NCBI GenBank assembly: GCA_023473545.1
Contig: JAMCXO010000002.1
Coordinates: forward strand, 1-64,000
Source: JAMCTM01 sp023473545
Lineage (GTDB): Bacteria > Patescibacteriota > Microgenomatia > Levybacterales > UBA12049
DNA: 64,000 nt
Reading direction: 5' to 3'
This document shows, in pieces, positions 50,455-58,310 of the stretch; position 1 is the stretch's first letter, and every line of letters starts with the position of its first letter. The notes under the pieces were generated by a model, which saw only the letters and a list, made by a program, of their open reading frames with translations, was not told the DNA's origin and did not search any database. Made by a program: the position numbers and the translations under genes.

Positions 50455-52181
50455 TGCTCGCCAGAAGGATACTAAATAGGTTAGAAAAGACAAATCTTCT
50501 TTATCTTTTTACCGTCATTTTTATTTTCGCCTTTATTGTTTACGGCCTATCGCTTTTTAACGGCTTTGTTTGGGACGACGAAGAGCAGGTTACGGCAAAT
50601 TCCATCATACAGCATCTCTCCAATATCCCATACCTTTTTGCCACCAGCACCTTTAATAACGGAGGAGCCAGCGGCCTTTCCGGATTATACTATAAACCGC
50701 TAATGCCGGTATCGTTTGCCTTAAACTACGCAATCTGGCAAGGCCACCCGTTCGGTTTTCATCTGTTCAGTCTTGCCTTGCATATATTAAATACCTTTTT
50801 GGTGTTTATTCTTTTTAAGAAACTTTTTTCCTGGAAAGGATTTAATTACGCAAACAGTATCTCCTTTCTGCTAGCGCTGTTATTCCTGGTTCATCCGGCA
50901 AATGTTGAAAGCGTTTCCTACATAGCAAGCACCCAGGAACTTTTGTATACGTTTTTTACGCTAATTTGTGTTATTGTCTCTTTAACTTATTTTCTGGATA
51001 ATAAAACCTCTTTTAAAATACTGCTTTTTATTAATGCCGCTATCTTGCTGTCTTTGCTGTCCAAGGAATCGGGTATTATCTCCATACCATTGGTAATAAT
51101 GCTTAGTTTTCTTTTCAAGAAGAAAAAACTTTACGTTATAGCCTCAAGCGCTGTTACTTTTTTAATTTATTTAACACTGCGCTTTGCTGTTGCCAAAACG
51201 CCTATTTTTAACAGCAAATCAATCGTGCCCATAGCCCAGGCAGATTTCCCAACCAGGCTAAAGACGGTTCCCTATGAATTGTTTTCCTATATTCGATTGC
51301 TATTTTTTCCAAAAGACCTGTTCGTTGCCCAATATAACGTAATTAAAAGCATCTCTGATCCAAGATTTTATTTATGCCTTGCTGCCTGTTTAATATTTTT
51401 CTCCATATTGATTATTTTCTATAGAAGAATCAAATCTAGGCTGTATCTGTTTTTTTTATTTTGGTTTATCTTCGCGATAGGGATTGTTTTAAATATTTAT
51501 CCTTTGGATATGACCATTGCCGAACGATGGCTGTATGGCCCCATGATAGCGTTACTTGGCATGATCGGAACGGTTATCCTTTTCTGCGCTAAGAAAGACA
51601 ATAGAATCATCGTCTGGTTTTCTATACTCTGTCTTTTTGTTATTCCTCTCTTTGCCGCAAGAAGCCTTATCCGCTCGATTGACTGGAAAAGCGACTTTAG
51701 CCTATTTTCGCATGATATTAAATATTCCGGTAATTCATTTGAGGCTCAAAACAATCTCGGCGTCGCGCTTTTTAGAAAGGGAAAATTCAAAGATGCCAAA
51801 ATCCATTTTGAAAAATCAATAGCCTTATCTCCAAAATGGTGGACATCCTATAACAACTTAGGCGTTGTCTATGAACGGGAAGATAATCTGCCCAAGGCGT
51901 TAAGTCTTTACAAAAAATCCATCGTAAACGGCAACTATTACTTAGGCTATGAAAATTTTGCCAAAATACTTTTCCGCGAGAAAAAATGGAGCCAGCTTAT
52001 CAGATTTACGAAAAACGCCCTTGTTAAATTACCGCTTAACGAAACGTTAAATAAATTGGCCGCGGTTTCCTATTACCGGACTAATAAAATGGCCAAAGCC
52101 AGGCTCTATGCCAAACAGGCTTTCCTGATTGATCCTTCTTCCGGAAACTACGCGTTTCTTCAGTTTCTTGAGAATAGATGA
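50451..52181 (+). CDS. TMTC-like multi-pass membrane protein with TPR repeats
   Basis: 576 residues. About ten membrane helices, with FNGFVWDDEEQVTANSII after the first: the acidic loop typical of GT-C glycosyltransferases such as the TMTC/PMT group. HPANVESVSYIASTQELLYT is a second loop motif. The last 130 residues hold about four TPR repeats (AQNNLGVALFRKGKFKDAKI, SYNNLGVVYEREDNLPKALS). It probably glycosylates surface proteins or lipids; the sugar is unknown. The start at 50451 is set by the ATGA overlap with the femAB-like gene. Confidence 0.75.
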   Translation: MMLARRILNRLEKTNLLYLFTVIFIFAFIVYGLSLFNGFVWDDEEQVTANSIIQHLSNIPYLFATSTFNNGGASGLSGLYYKPLMPVSFALNYAIWQGHPFGFHLFSLALHILNTFLVFILFKKLFSWKGFNYANSISFLLALLFLVHPANVESVSYIASTQELLYTFFTLICVIVSLTYFLDNKTSFKILLFINAAILLSLLSKESGIISIPLVIMLSFLFKKKKLYVIASSAVTFLIYLTLRFAVAKTPIFNSKSIVPIAQADFPTRLKTVPYELFSYIRLLFFPKDLFVAQYNVIKSISDPRFYLCLAACLIFFSILIIFYRRIKSRLYLFFLFWFIFAIGIVLNIYPLDMTIAERWLYGPMIALLGMIGTVILFCAKKDNRIIVWFSILCLFVIPLFAARSLIRSIDWKSDFSLFSHDIKYSGNSFEAQNNLGVALFRKGKFKDAKIHFEKSIALSPKWWTSYNNLGVVYEREDNLPKALSLYKKSIVNGNYYLGYENFAKILFREKKWSQLIRFTKNALVKLPLNETLNKLAAVSYYRTNKMAKARLYAKQAFLIDPSSGNYAFLQFLENR

Positions 52182-52191
52182 ATCGCGGGAT

Positions 52192-53919
52192 TTATCTTTT
52201 TTGCTGATGGTACATGCTTATTAGCTCTTTTACGCTGGTGGCGTCTTCCGCCTTTTTATCAACGCCTCTAAATGAAACCAAGCGGGGAAATCTTAAGGCA
52301 TACCCCGGCTCCTCCCCGGTCTTTCCGGCGGTATGGATTGGGGAGCGGGTAATTTCATCCGCCAAAACCTCAACAACAATCTTTGGTTCAACCCAAACGC
52401 TTGGCGTGATTAAAGAATTGACCCTTGCCGGCTTAGCCTGAACCTTAAATTTTGAACTTTGAACTTTTATTTCCCGCCACTCCTCATCCGTTAGTCCGGT
52501 GCCGATTTTGGAAACCGTTACAAACTCATCTTTTTTATCATCATAAAGCCCTGCCAAAAGCGCTCCCGCGCCAAAGGCTGTCCTTTTCCCTTTGCCGGAA
52601 ATATAACCTAAAACCACGCAGTCAATTGTATCGCGCAGCTCTCCGGCTGAATGCCGTTTGAGCTTGACCCAGTTAAAATTTCTTCCTCCTGCCTCGTATT
52701 TACTCTCAAGTTTTTTTACCACTATCCCTTCCAAACCTTTAGAGATTGCGTCATCAAGAATTAAACCAAGTTTTTTCGGATCCGAAACCCTTTGATCTTT
52801 GGTTGGAATAAGAATACCATTCTCTTTAATTGTCCCGTGAAGTATTTCAAGCCTTTTATAAAGCGGCTCGTCAATTAAAGATCTTCCGTTTTCATAAAGA
52901 ATGTCAAAAACGAATGCCTTAAGAGGCAGTTTTTGGGCCATTTCTTCAATACCGTATTTTCGGCGCCTTTTGGTGGTTTCCTGAAAAGGCAGAAATTCTT
53001 CGGACTCCAGATTGTATGCTAATGCCTCGGCATCAAGAATTGCTGTTTTAGCCTTTACCTGCCTTATTGTTCCTTCGATAAGCTCTGGAAACATATTGGT
53101 CATGTTCTCAAGGTTTCTGGAAAACATAAAGACCTCTTTGCCATTCTTATGGATTTGGATCCTGAATCCATCGTATTTATACTGCGCGTCAACCTCTCTC
53201 ATTTTCTCAATGACTTTATCCGTAGTCGTAAGACGCTCGCAGAGTTCCGACCTTATTGGCTTACCAACCTGGACTTTAAGTTTTTCAACCTCATTTAATC
53301 CTTTATCAAAAAGGGTTTTGGCAATAAGACCAAGATCTGATGTTCGGTTATAAGCTCCTTCCAAAAGCTTTCTTTTAGAACGGTCTCCTAATTTTGCCTT
53401 TGCCAACGCGTCCAGAATGGTTGGGTCCCCAATGCCTAAGCGAAGATTTCCCAAAGGAATGCGAACCAGATGTTTTGCCGAGATCGGATCCAGTTTTTTA
53501 AGAAGATCTGATAGGAGGAACTGCTTTCTTTCAACCGTTCCGGTACCTTTTGTCTTGGCAATCTGAACCAGAATATTAAATACTTCTGTAACCGATAAAT
53601 CTTGGAGTTTGGACTTTGGGTTTTGGGTTAGCTGTACCGCAACTATCCCCATGTCGCCTAGTTTGGTATACAATCCCAGAACTTCTTCTTTCTTGGAACC
53701 ATACGCCAGTGCCATTGCCTGGGCAACCGTCTTCTCCGCCATGCCAATTTCTAAAGGCTCAAAAAAAGGGGCGATTCTCCCTTGCGTCAGATAGATAACC
53801 TTTTCTACCTCGCTTTTTGAACATTGTTTAAAAAGATCGGAAAGAATATCAATAAGGGCAAGGCGCGAGGGAGTTTTTTCAAGTTTTTCAAAATAATCCG
53901 CCAGAAGGGAAAACCGCAT
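52192..53919 (-). CDS. lig: ATP-dependent DNA ligase, archaeal type
   Basis: 575 residues. An N-terminal DNA-binding domain (TPSRLALIDILSDLFKQC) is followed by the nucleotidyltransferase core with AQYKYDGFRIQIHKNG; K248 is the AMP-binding lysine. VFDILYENG, GLEGIVVKKLESKYEAG and RNFNWVKLKR are motifs IIIa to V. It is the long archaeal/eukaryal ligase I type, not the NAD-dependent LigA universal in most bacteria. The start at 53919 is preferred because a -10 box ends 8 nt upstream and overlaps the longer reading. Two heptanucleotide arrays lie inside. Confidence 0.93.
   Translation of the reverse strand: MRFSLLADYFEKLEKTPSRLALIDILSDLFKQCSKSEVEKVIYLTQGRIAPFFEPLEIGMAEKTVAQAMALAYGSKKEEVLGLYTKLGDMGIVAVQLTQNPKSKLQDLSVTEVFNILVQIAKTKGTGTVERKQFLLSDLLKKLDPISAKHLVRIPLGNLRLGIGDPTILDALAKAKLGDRSKRKLLEGAYNRTSDLGLIAKTLFDKGLNEVEKLKVQVGKPIRSELCERLTTTDKVIEKMREVDAQYKYDGFRIQIHKNGKEVFMFSRNLENMTNMFPELIEGTIRQVKAKTAILDAEALAYNLESEEFLPFQETTKRRRKYGIEEMAQKLPLKAFVFDILYENGRSLIDEPLYKRLEILHGTIKENGILIPTKDQRVSDPKKLGLILDDAISKGLEGIVVKKLESKYEAGGRNFNWVKLKRHSAGELRDTIDCVVLGYISGKGKRTAFGAGALLAGLYDDKKDEFVTVSKIGTGLTDEEWREIKVQSSKFKVQAKPARVNSLITPSVWVEPKIVVEVLADEITRSPIHTAGKTGEEPGYALRFPRLVSFRGVDKKAEDATSVKELISMYHQQKR
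52437..52471. repeat. heptanucleotide array 1 in the ligase gene
   Basis: CCTGAAC, CTTAAAT, TTTGAAC, TTTGAAC, TTTTATT. Encodes EIKVQSSKFKVQAKP in the OB domain. Confidence 0.75.
53601..53628. repeat. heptanucleotide array 2 in the ligase gene
   Basis: CTTGGAG, TTTGGAC, TTTGGGT, TTTGGGT. Encodes LTQNPKSKLQDL in the DNA-binding domain. Confidence 0.65.
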
Positions 53920-53927
53920 ACAGAAGT

Positions 53928-53933
53928 ATTTTA
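53928..53933 (-). promoter_or_regulatory. ligase -10 box
   Basis: TAAAAT on the minus strand ending 8 nt before ATG 53919. It lies inside the longer reading that starts at 53937, so that start is unlikely. Confidence 0.45.
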
Positions 53934-53944
53934 ACATAAAAATA

Positions 53945-53953
53945 TGCTATACT
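53945..53953 (+). promoter_or_regulatory. extended -10 promoter of a hypothetical gene
   Basis: TGC plus TATACT (53948-53953), 10 nt before ATG 53964; leader of a few nt at most. Divergent from the ligase promoter. Confidence 0.5.
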
Positions 53954-53963
53954 TTGCTTTTAT

Positions 53964-54554
53964 ATGGACAAAGAGAAAGAGGGGGAACCAAAAACAGAAT
54001 TAACAATCCTGCCTCCTGCTGTTTCGCTGGCACTGGGCACGTGGATAACAACCAATATCTTATCACAAGATAGAATCAACGCGCTACAGCAGCAGATTAA
54101 ATCGGTTGGCGACCCGCTATTTAAAGGAGTGTTGGAAGAGGCTATGTCACAACTGCAGGAAAACCTAACGGGATTGGCAAGAGATCTCCGGGAAGGAAGG
54201 GTTGCTCTCGCGCAAAATCCTCAAAGCCCACACTTTGATCAATCGCCACACTTTATATTTCAAAACGTAGAGCCGCCAGCACAAATGCCTACTGAACTGC
54301 CAGAGGGAGAACTATTTTTAGGCAATCCTCAAGCAACAATGTTTATACTCACGTTTGCCGAACGTTTTGATAATTGGATTACTCCATTCGGACTCGACAG
54401 GAGAATCTATGCAAATTTATTACCGGTGAAAAAAGAAGTAGATGGACTAAAAAATGTTCCTAATGGTCTAATGATTAATATTGACAAAGATCGTAAAACG
54501 GCATCCTTAAATCCAGCGCCTGCCCAAAATCTTCCTGAAACTTCGGACCTATAA
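53964..54554 (+). CDS. Hypothetical protein
   Basis: 196 residues, no family recognised. Features: a short hydrophobic stretch (LPPAVSLALGTWITTNIL) that may touch the membrane, a helix with RINALQQQIKSVGDPLFKGV, a repeated SPHF (SPHFDQSPHF), and a C-terminal part with FDNWITPFGLDRRIYANLL. It ends 6 nt inside the convergent Fic gene. Confidence 0.6.
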   Translation: MDKEKEGEPKTELTILPPAVSLALGTWITTNILSQDRINALQQQIKSVGDPLFKGVLEEAMSQLQENLTGLARDLREGRVALAQNPQSPHFDQSPHFIFQNVEPPAQMPTELPEGELFLGNPQATMFILTFAERFDNWITPFGLDRRIYANLLPVKKEVDGLKNVPNGLMINIDKDRKTASLNPAPAQNLPETSDL

Positions 54555-55598
54555 AACATACTTTGCTCCTTTTGTGCTTCCGTGCTTTTTGATAACCCCA
54601 TGCTCTATCAATGCCTTAAGCTCATTTAAAATCGTATCCTCGGAAACCATTGGGAAAAGCATGTAGAATGCCTTATTCTGAAGATAGCCTGTTTCCTGAA
54701 TATACTCGATGATTTTTAGCTGGCGCTCGGAAAGAAGAACCGGTTTTCCGCCAAGTCTCTGCCTAAGCTTTCCGTCAACCGATATTCGCTCAACCTTTTC
54801 TTTTATTTTCGAAAGTTCGATCCCAAGACCCTTTGTGAAATACTCAAGCCAGAGCGTTAAATCCCCGCCCTGGCTTTCAACGCTTTGTAATGCTCCATAA
54901 TAACTATTGGCGTCTTTGTCAAAATACTCCTCGAGCGAGAAAAACTTTCTGATGTCATATCCTTCCATAAACAAAATAAGCGTTGATAACGCCCTCGCGA
55001 CCCTGCCGTTACCATCTAAGAAGGGATGAATCCGCACGAGTTCATAATGAATAACTCCGGCTTTCAAAACAGGGTGTATAGTTTCCGCCGAAGACTCATC
55101 TACAAACGCAACTAAATCCGCGATTTGGGATTCTACCTGCTCGGATGGCGGAGGCCTAAAAGAAACCTCCAAGGTCTGATTATTTTTAATCACAACCTGC
55201 GTCTTTCTGTACTCTCCGCACTTTTCCCGCGGCAGAATTTTTTCCACAGTCATTCTATGCAATTTCCTAATCGTAGACTCCGTAATTCTTCCTTCCGTAC
55301 TGCCGACTGCAAATTCCGAAATATAATCCATCACTTTTCTGTAATTTATAATCTCTTGAATATCACGCTCCCTGCCGATAACCTCCTGTCCCAAAATAAC
55401 CCTTTCCGCCTGATCCAAGTTTAACCCATTGCCTTCTATATGGGTACCATAATGAACGGCTCGGACCAGGGCGCTGTCCCTAAACTGCTTTTCGTAAAAA
55501 GGTAAAAGAGGCGCGCCCTCAATAATTTCGCGGCATGCTTCAATAGCACCAATGTTTTTTAAAATTGCGTTGGTGATGGTAAATTTAGGCTGATACAT
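54549..55598 (-). CDS. Fic-domain protein (second copy)
   Basis: 349 residues. The Fic_N-like part has HYGTHIEGNGLNLDQAERV, whose EGN takes the place of the inhibitory Glu-Gly/Asn. The catalytic motif is HPFLDGNGRVARAL, with Val-Ala where the other copy has Thr-Gly. The C-terminus is a winged helix (LSERQLKIIEYIQETGYLQN). Probably AMPylates a protein, with autoinhibition. It is only distantly like the Fic at 37-38 kb and has no matching operator. Confidence 0.88.
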   Translation of the reverse strand: MYQPKFTITNAILKNIGAIEACREIIEGAPLLPFYEKQFRDSALVRAVHYGTHIEGNGLNLDQAERVILGQEVIGRERDIQEIINYRKVMDYISEFAVGSTEGRITESTIRKLHRMTVEKILPREKCGEYRKTQVVIKNNQTLEVSFRPPPSEQVESQIADLVAFVDESSAETIHPVLKAGVIHYELVRIHPFLDGNGRVARALSTLILFMEGYDIRKFFSLEEYFDKDANSYYGALQSVESQGGDLTLWLEYFTKGLGIELSKIKEKVERISVDGKLRQRLGGKPVLLSERQLKIIEYIQETGYLQNKAFYMLFPMVSEDTILNELKALIEHGVIKKHGSTKGAKYVL

Positions 55599-55600
55599 AA

Positions 55601-55628
55601 ATCCTAAAATCTTTGATCTTTGATCCGA
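55601..55628. repeat. intergenic heptanucleotide array
   Basis: ATCCTAA, AATCTTT, GATCTTT, GATCCGA: 7-nt units in the short gap between the Fic and DUF5654-like genes. Confidence 0.5.
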
Positions 55629-55635
55629 TTTATTG

Positions 55636-55641
55636 TATTAT
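55636..55641 (+). promoter_or_regulatory. -10 box of the DUF5654-like gene
   Basis: TATTAT ending 7 nt before ATG 55649; it decides that start over an in-frame ATG at 55613, which lies upstream of the box. Confidence 0.45.
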
Positions 55642-55648
55642 ACCAACT

Positions 55649-55912
55649 ATGAAAGCCAAGAAAAAACAGGAGAAAAAACTTCCCATAGAAGTGGTGCGCC
55701 AGATGCTCGTCCTTTCAACCAGCGGCTTTGGTTTGGTTGCCGCTTTGGCCTGGAATAATGTTATTCAGGAATTAGTCAATGACTACATTAAAAAATTGCT
55801 GCCTAAAGGCGGAAGCGCTATGTCGCTCTTAGTTTATGCCGTAGCTGTAACTGCCCTAGCTGTTTTTGTAACCTGGGAACTCTCTAAAATCATCGAGAGG
55901 CTGGAAAAATGA
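55649..55912 (+). CDS. DUF5654-like membrane protein
   Basis: 87 residues, two membrane helices (MLVLSTSGFGLVAALAWNNV and LLVYAVAVTALAVFVTW) joined by a basic loop. This is the size and pattern of DUF5654 proteins found in archaea and CPR bacteria; function unknown. The shorter start at 55649 is chosen because of the -10 box just upstream. Confidence 0.7.
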   Translation: MKAKKKQEKKLPIEVVRQMLVLSTSGFGLVAALAWNNVIQELVNDYIKKLLPKGGSAMSLLVYAVAVTALAVFVTWELSKIIERLEK

Positions 55913-55916
55913 TCTT

Positions 55917-56801
55917 TTATAAAAAAGAGGCCATTATTTTAGGAATTTCATCTGCTAAATCCGAAGCGTTAAAGTAATATCCTACCCGTTTGAATAAACT
56001 ATCTCCTGCCATTTTGTTAAAAAAACTACCGGCCAAGGCTGAAAGAAAGGCGCCGTTTTTACAGTAAAGCGCAGCCACCAGTCCGGATAGAACATCCCCT
56101 GTTCCGCCTTTTGTCATACCCGCGTTCCCGCCGTTGACCCCAGCGCATCCTTCGGTTGATGAACAAACAATATCATTCTGGCCTTTAAGCAAGATCACGC
56201 ATTTGTACTTTCTCGCTATTTCTAAAACGACTGAATCATGAATCAGGAATTTTGAATGATGGTTCTTATTCCTTATTCCTGATTCCTGATTTTTAATTCT
56301 TAATTCGTTCTCAAATAGAATCTCAAACTCCTTACGATGGGGCGTTAAAATGGCATTTCGAGGAATAATTCTAGGATCCATAACCTGAAGGCTCCCCCCG
56401 TCAATTATCCATTTTTTGCCGGGATATTTTTTTAAAAGAGTCTCCGTCAGCTTTTTTGTGTCGTCATCCCCCTCTTCCTGCCCTTCTAAACGCGGCAGGC
56501 CAGGACCGATCAAAACACAATCCGCCTCCTTGATATAACTATCTATTTTGTCTCTGGGAACAATAATGCCGTCTCTAAATTCTTCTTTGCACCTCTGGAC
56601 TATAGCGTTGTTTTCCGGGATAGAGGAGTAAAAAACCATATCAACAATTCTTGAAGCTATCTTTAAAGACCATAGAGACGCCGCGTGAAACAATCTTGAT
56701 CCGCCAATAACAAGAAGCTTTCCGTTCTGTCCCTTGTGGGAATCTTTTCTCGGGAGATAGAGTTTCTTCAGTTCTTCCCTGCTAAATGGATACATAAACA
56801 A
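55917..56801 (-). CDS. nnrD: ADP-dependent NAD(P)H-hydrate dehydratase
   Basis: Repairs hydrated NAD(P)H. The ribokinase-like fold shows KGQNGKLLVIGGSRLFHAAS, VLIGPGLPR, LTPHRKEFEILF and the catalytic AGMTKGGTGDVLSGLVAALY. 294 residues. No epimerase domain is fused. A 77-nt heptanucleotide array (56231-56307) encodes RIKNQESGIRNKNHHSKF between the LTPHRKEFEILF and VILLKGQND blocks. Last of the leftward trxA-trxB-nnrD run. Confidence 0.92.
   Translation of the reverse strand: MFMYPFSREELKKLYLPRKDSHKGQNGKLLVIGGSRLFHAASLWSLKIASRIVDMVFYSSIPENNAIVQRCKEEFRDGIIVPRDKIDSYIKEADCVLIGPGLPRLEGQEEGDDDTKKLTETLLKKYPGKKWIIDGGSLQVMDPRIIPRNAILTPHRKEFEILFENELRIKNQESGIRNKNHHSKFLIHDSVVLEIARKYKCVILLKGQNDIVCSSTEGCAGVNGGNAGMTKGGTGDVLSGLVAALYCKNGAFLSALAGSFFNKMAGDSLFKRVGYYFNASDLADEIPKIMASFL
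56231..56307. repeat. long bipartite heptanucleotide array in nnrD (11 units)
   Basis: Eleven 7-nt units. The first four (CTGAATC, ATGAATC, AGGAATT, TTGAATG) have purine-rich cores and, after a central ATGGTTC, the next six (TTATTCC, TTATTCC, TGATTCC, TGATTTT, TAATTCT, TAATTCG) are the reverse-complement type. So two arrays in opposite orientation face each other. Confidence 0.8.
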
Positions 56802-56840
56802 ATGCTCCTCCTGTCCAATATACTAGCATACCGGAAGCAC

Positions 56841-57848
56841 TTAATGCTGAAGGCTTAGAAAGCGTTCGACCTCCAAGGCGGCCATACAGCCAAAACCGGC
56901 CGCTGTTATCGCCTGTTTATATAAACTGTCATGAACGTCCCCTGCCACAAAAACGCCCTCTATGTTTGTCTTCGTATGATCATAAACCTTAATGAAACCC
57001 TTCTCATCCGCGTCTATACCCTGAAAAACTTTTGAATTCGGAATATGTCCGATTGCGACAAACACTCCGTCAGCCGGCATTTCCCAGGCTATTGTCTGGT
57101 CTTGAACTGCCAGTGCTTGACCCCCCATTTCCTCAGGCAAAATTTCTTTTTCTTGGTTTTGGGTTTTGATCTCTATCTTTGATCTTTGATCTTTGATCTT
57201 TGATCTTATTTGAACCTTCTCCACCTTCCTCTCCCCCAGTATTTCCGCAATCTCGCTGTTAAATATAACCTTGATTTTAGAGCTGTTAAACACCTTCTCC
57301 TGCATGACGGCGGACGCGCGAAAAGCATCTTTTCTATGAATAAGGATCACCTCGCTGGCAAATTTTGTTAGAACCAGCGCCTCTTCCATTGCACTGTCTC
57401 CACCTCCTACAACTATAACCTTTTTGTTTCTGAAAAAAGGGGCATCGCATGGAGCACAGGTTGATACCCCTTTGCCAACTTTCTCCTTTTCGCCCGGAAC
57501 CCCAAGCCATTTTGTATCGGCTCCTGTGGCGATAATAACCGATCTTCCCTCGTAGGCTTTTCCCGCAACGGAAATCGCGAATGGAGATTTGGAAAAAGCA
57601 GTTTGAGAGAAATCTTCGTCCAGAAACCGCGCCCCAAGTCTTTCCGCTTGCTTTCGCATCGCTGTCATTAACTCAGGCCCCTGAATTCCTTCCGGGAAAC
57701 CGGGAAAGTTTTCAACAAGAGTCGTCAGCATTAACTGCCCGCCCCATTTTGCTCCGGCTATAACTAGTGTCCTAAGATTGGCGCGGGTGGCATAGATAGC
57801 GGCAGTTAAACCCGCGGGGCCGGAACCGATGATAATAACGTCATGCAT
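56841..57848 (-). CDS. trxB: Thioredoxin reductase
   Basis: FAD/NADPH enzyme, 335 residues. The FAD site is IIGSGPAGLTAAIYATRANL, the redox pair is in STCAPCDAPFF, the NADPH site is VIVVGGGDSAMEEA, and the closing motif is GVFVAGDVHDSLYKQAITAA. A heptanucleotide array (57165-57205) inserts SKIKDQRSKIEIKTQNQEKE in the NADPH domain, where the family has a surface loop. It follows trxA by 43 nt. Confidence 0.95.
   Translation of the reverse strand: MHDVIIIGSGPAGLTAAIYATRANLRTLVIAGAKWGGQLMLTTLVENFPGFPEGIQGPELMTAMRKQAERLGARFLDEDFSQTAFSKSPFAISVAGKAYEGRSVIIATGADTKWLGVPGEKEKVGKGVSTCAPCDAPFFRNKKVIVVGGGDSAMEEALVLTKFASEVILIHRKDAFRASAVMQEKVFNSSKIKVIFNSEIAEILGERKVEKVQIRSKIKDQRSKIEIKTQNQEKEILPEEMGGQALAVQDQTIAWEMPADGVFVAIGHIPNSKVFQGIDADEKGFIKVYDHTKTNIEGVFVAGDVHDSLYKQAITAAGFGCMAALEVERFLSLQH
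57165..57205. repeat. heptanucleotide array in trxB
   Basis: TTTGATC, a 6-nt unit TCTATC, then four perfect TTTGATC units (57178-57205). The coding strand gives the 7-residue cycle I-K-D-Q-R-S-K, as expected when a 7-nt repeat is read in triplets. Confidence 0.85.
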
Positions 57849-57891
57849 AAAAAACCAAAATCAAAACGCGAAGTGCTGAATCTTTGATTTG

Positions 57892-58218
57892 TTACGAAGC
57901 TAAAACCTCTTCTATTTCCTTCTTAAAGTTTTCTTTGCTTTGGGCCCCAACCATGGTCTTTATCGGCTTGCCATCTCTGAAGATAATAAGACTTGGAATA
58001 CTCATTACCGCGTAACGAGAAGCTGTTTGCGAATTCTCATCTACGTTGAGTTTTCCCACCTTTAATTTATCCTGATACTCCTTGGCCAGCTCTTCAACAA
58101 TAGGAGAAACCATTCTGCAGGGGCCGCACCATGGAGCCCAAAAATCAACCAGAACAGGAAGCTTACTCTGCAAAACTTCCTGATCAAAACTAGAGTCGGT
58201 AATTACAAAATCCGCCAT
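57892..58218 (-). CDS. trxA: Thioredoxin
   Basis: 108 residues, with the WAPWCGPCRMVSPIVEELA active site and the cis-Pro motif VMSIPSLIIFRDG. Reduced by TrxB, encoded next. It supplies electrons to cytoplasmic enzymes. It has a clear promoter. Confidence 0.97.
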   Translation of the reverse strand: MADFVITDSSFDQEVLQSKLPVLVDFWAPWCGPCRMVSPIVEELAKEYQDKLKVGKLNVDENSQTASRYAVMSIPSLIIFRDGKPIKTMVGAQSKENFKKEIEEVLAS

Positions 58219-58228
58219 TTATAAATTA

Positions 58229-58257
58229 ACAATAGCAAAATCTTTCTTTTCTGTCAA
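58229..58257 (-). promoter_or_regulatory. trxA-trxB promoter
   Basis: On the minus strand TTGACA (58252-58257), 17 nt, TATTGT (58229-58234) with extended TGC. It ends 10 nt before the ATG, so the leader is only 3-4 nt. Confidence 0.65.
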
Positions 58258-58310
58258 CGGAAAAAATTAAACCGGAGGTATATTGGAGGAAAAAAGGGGT
58301 ATATCCGGTA

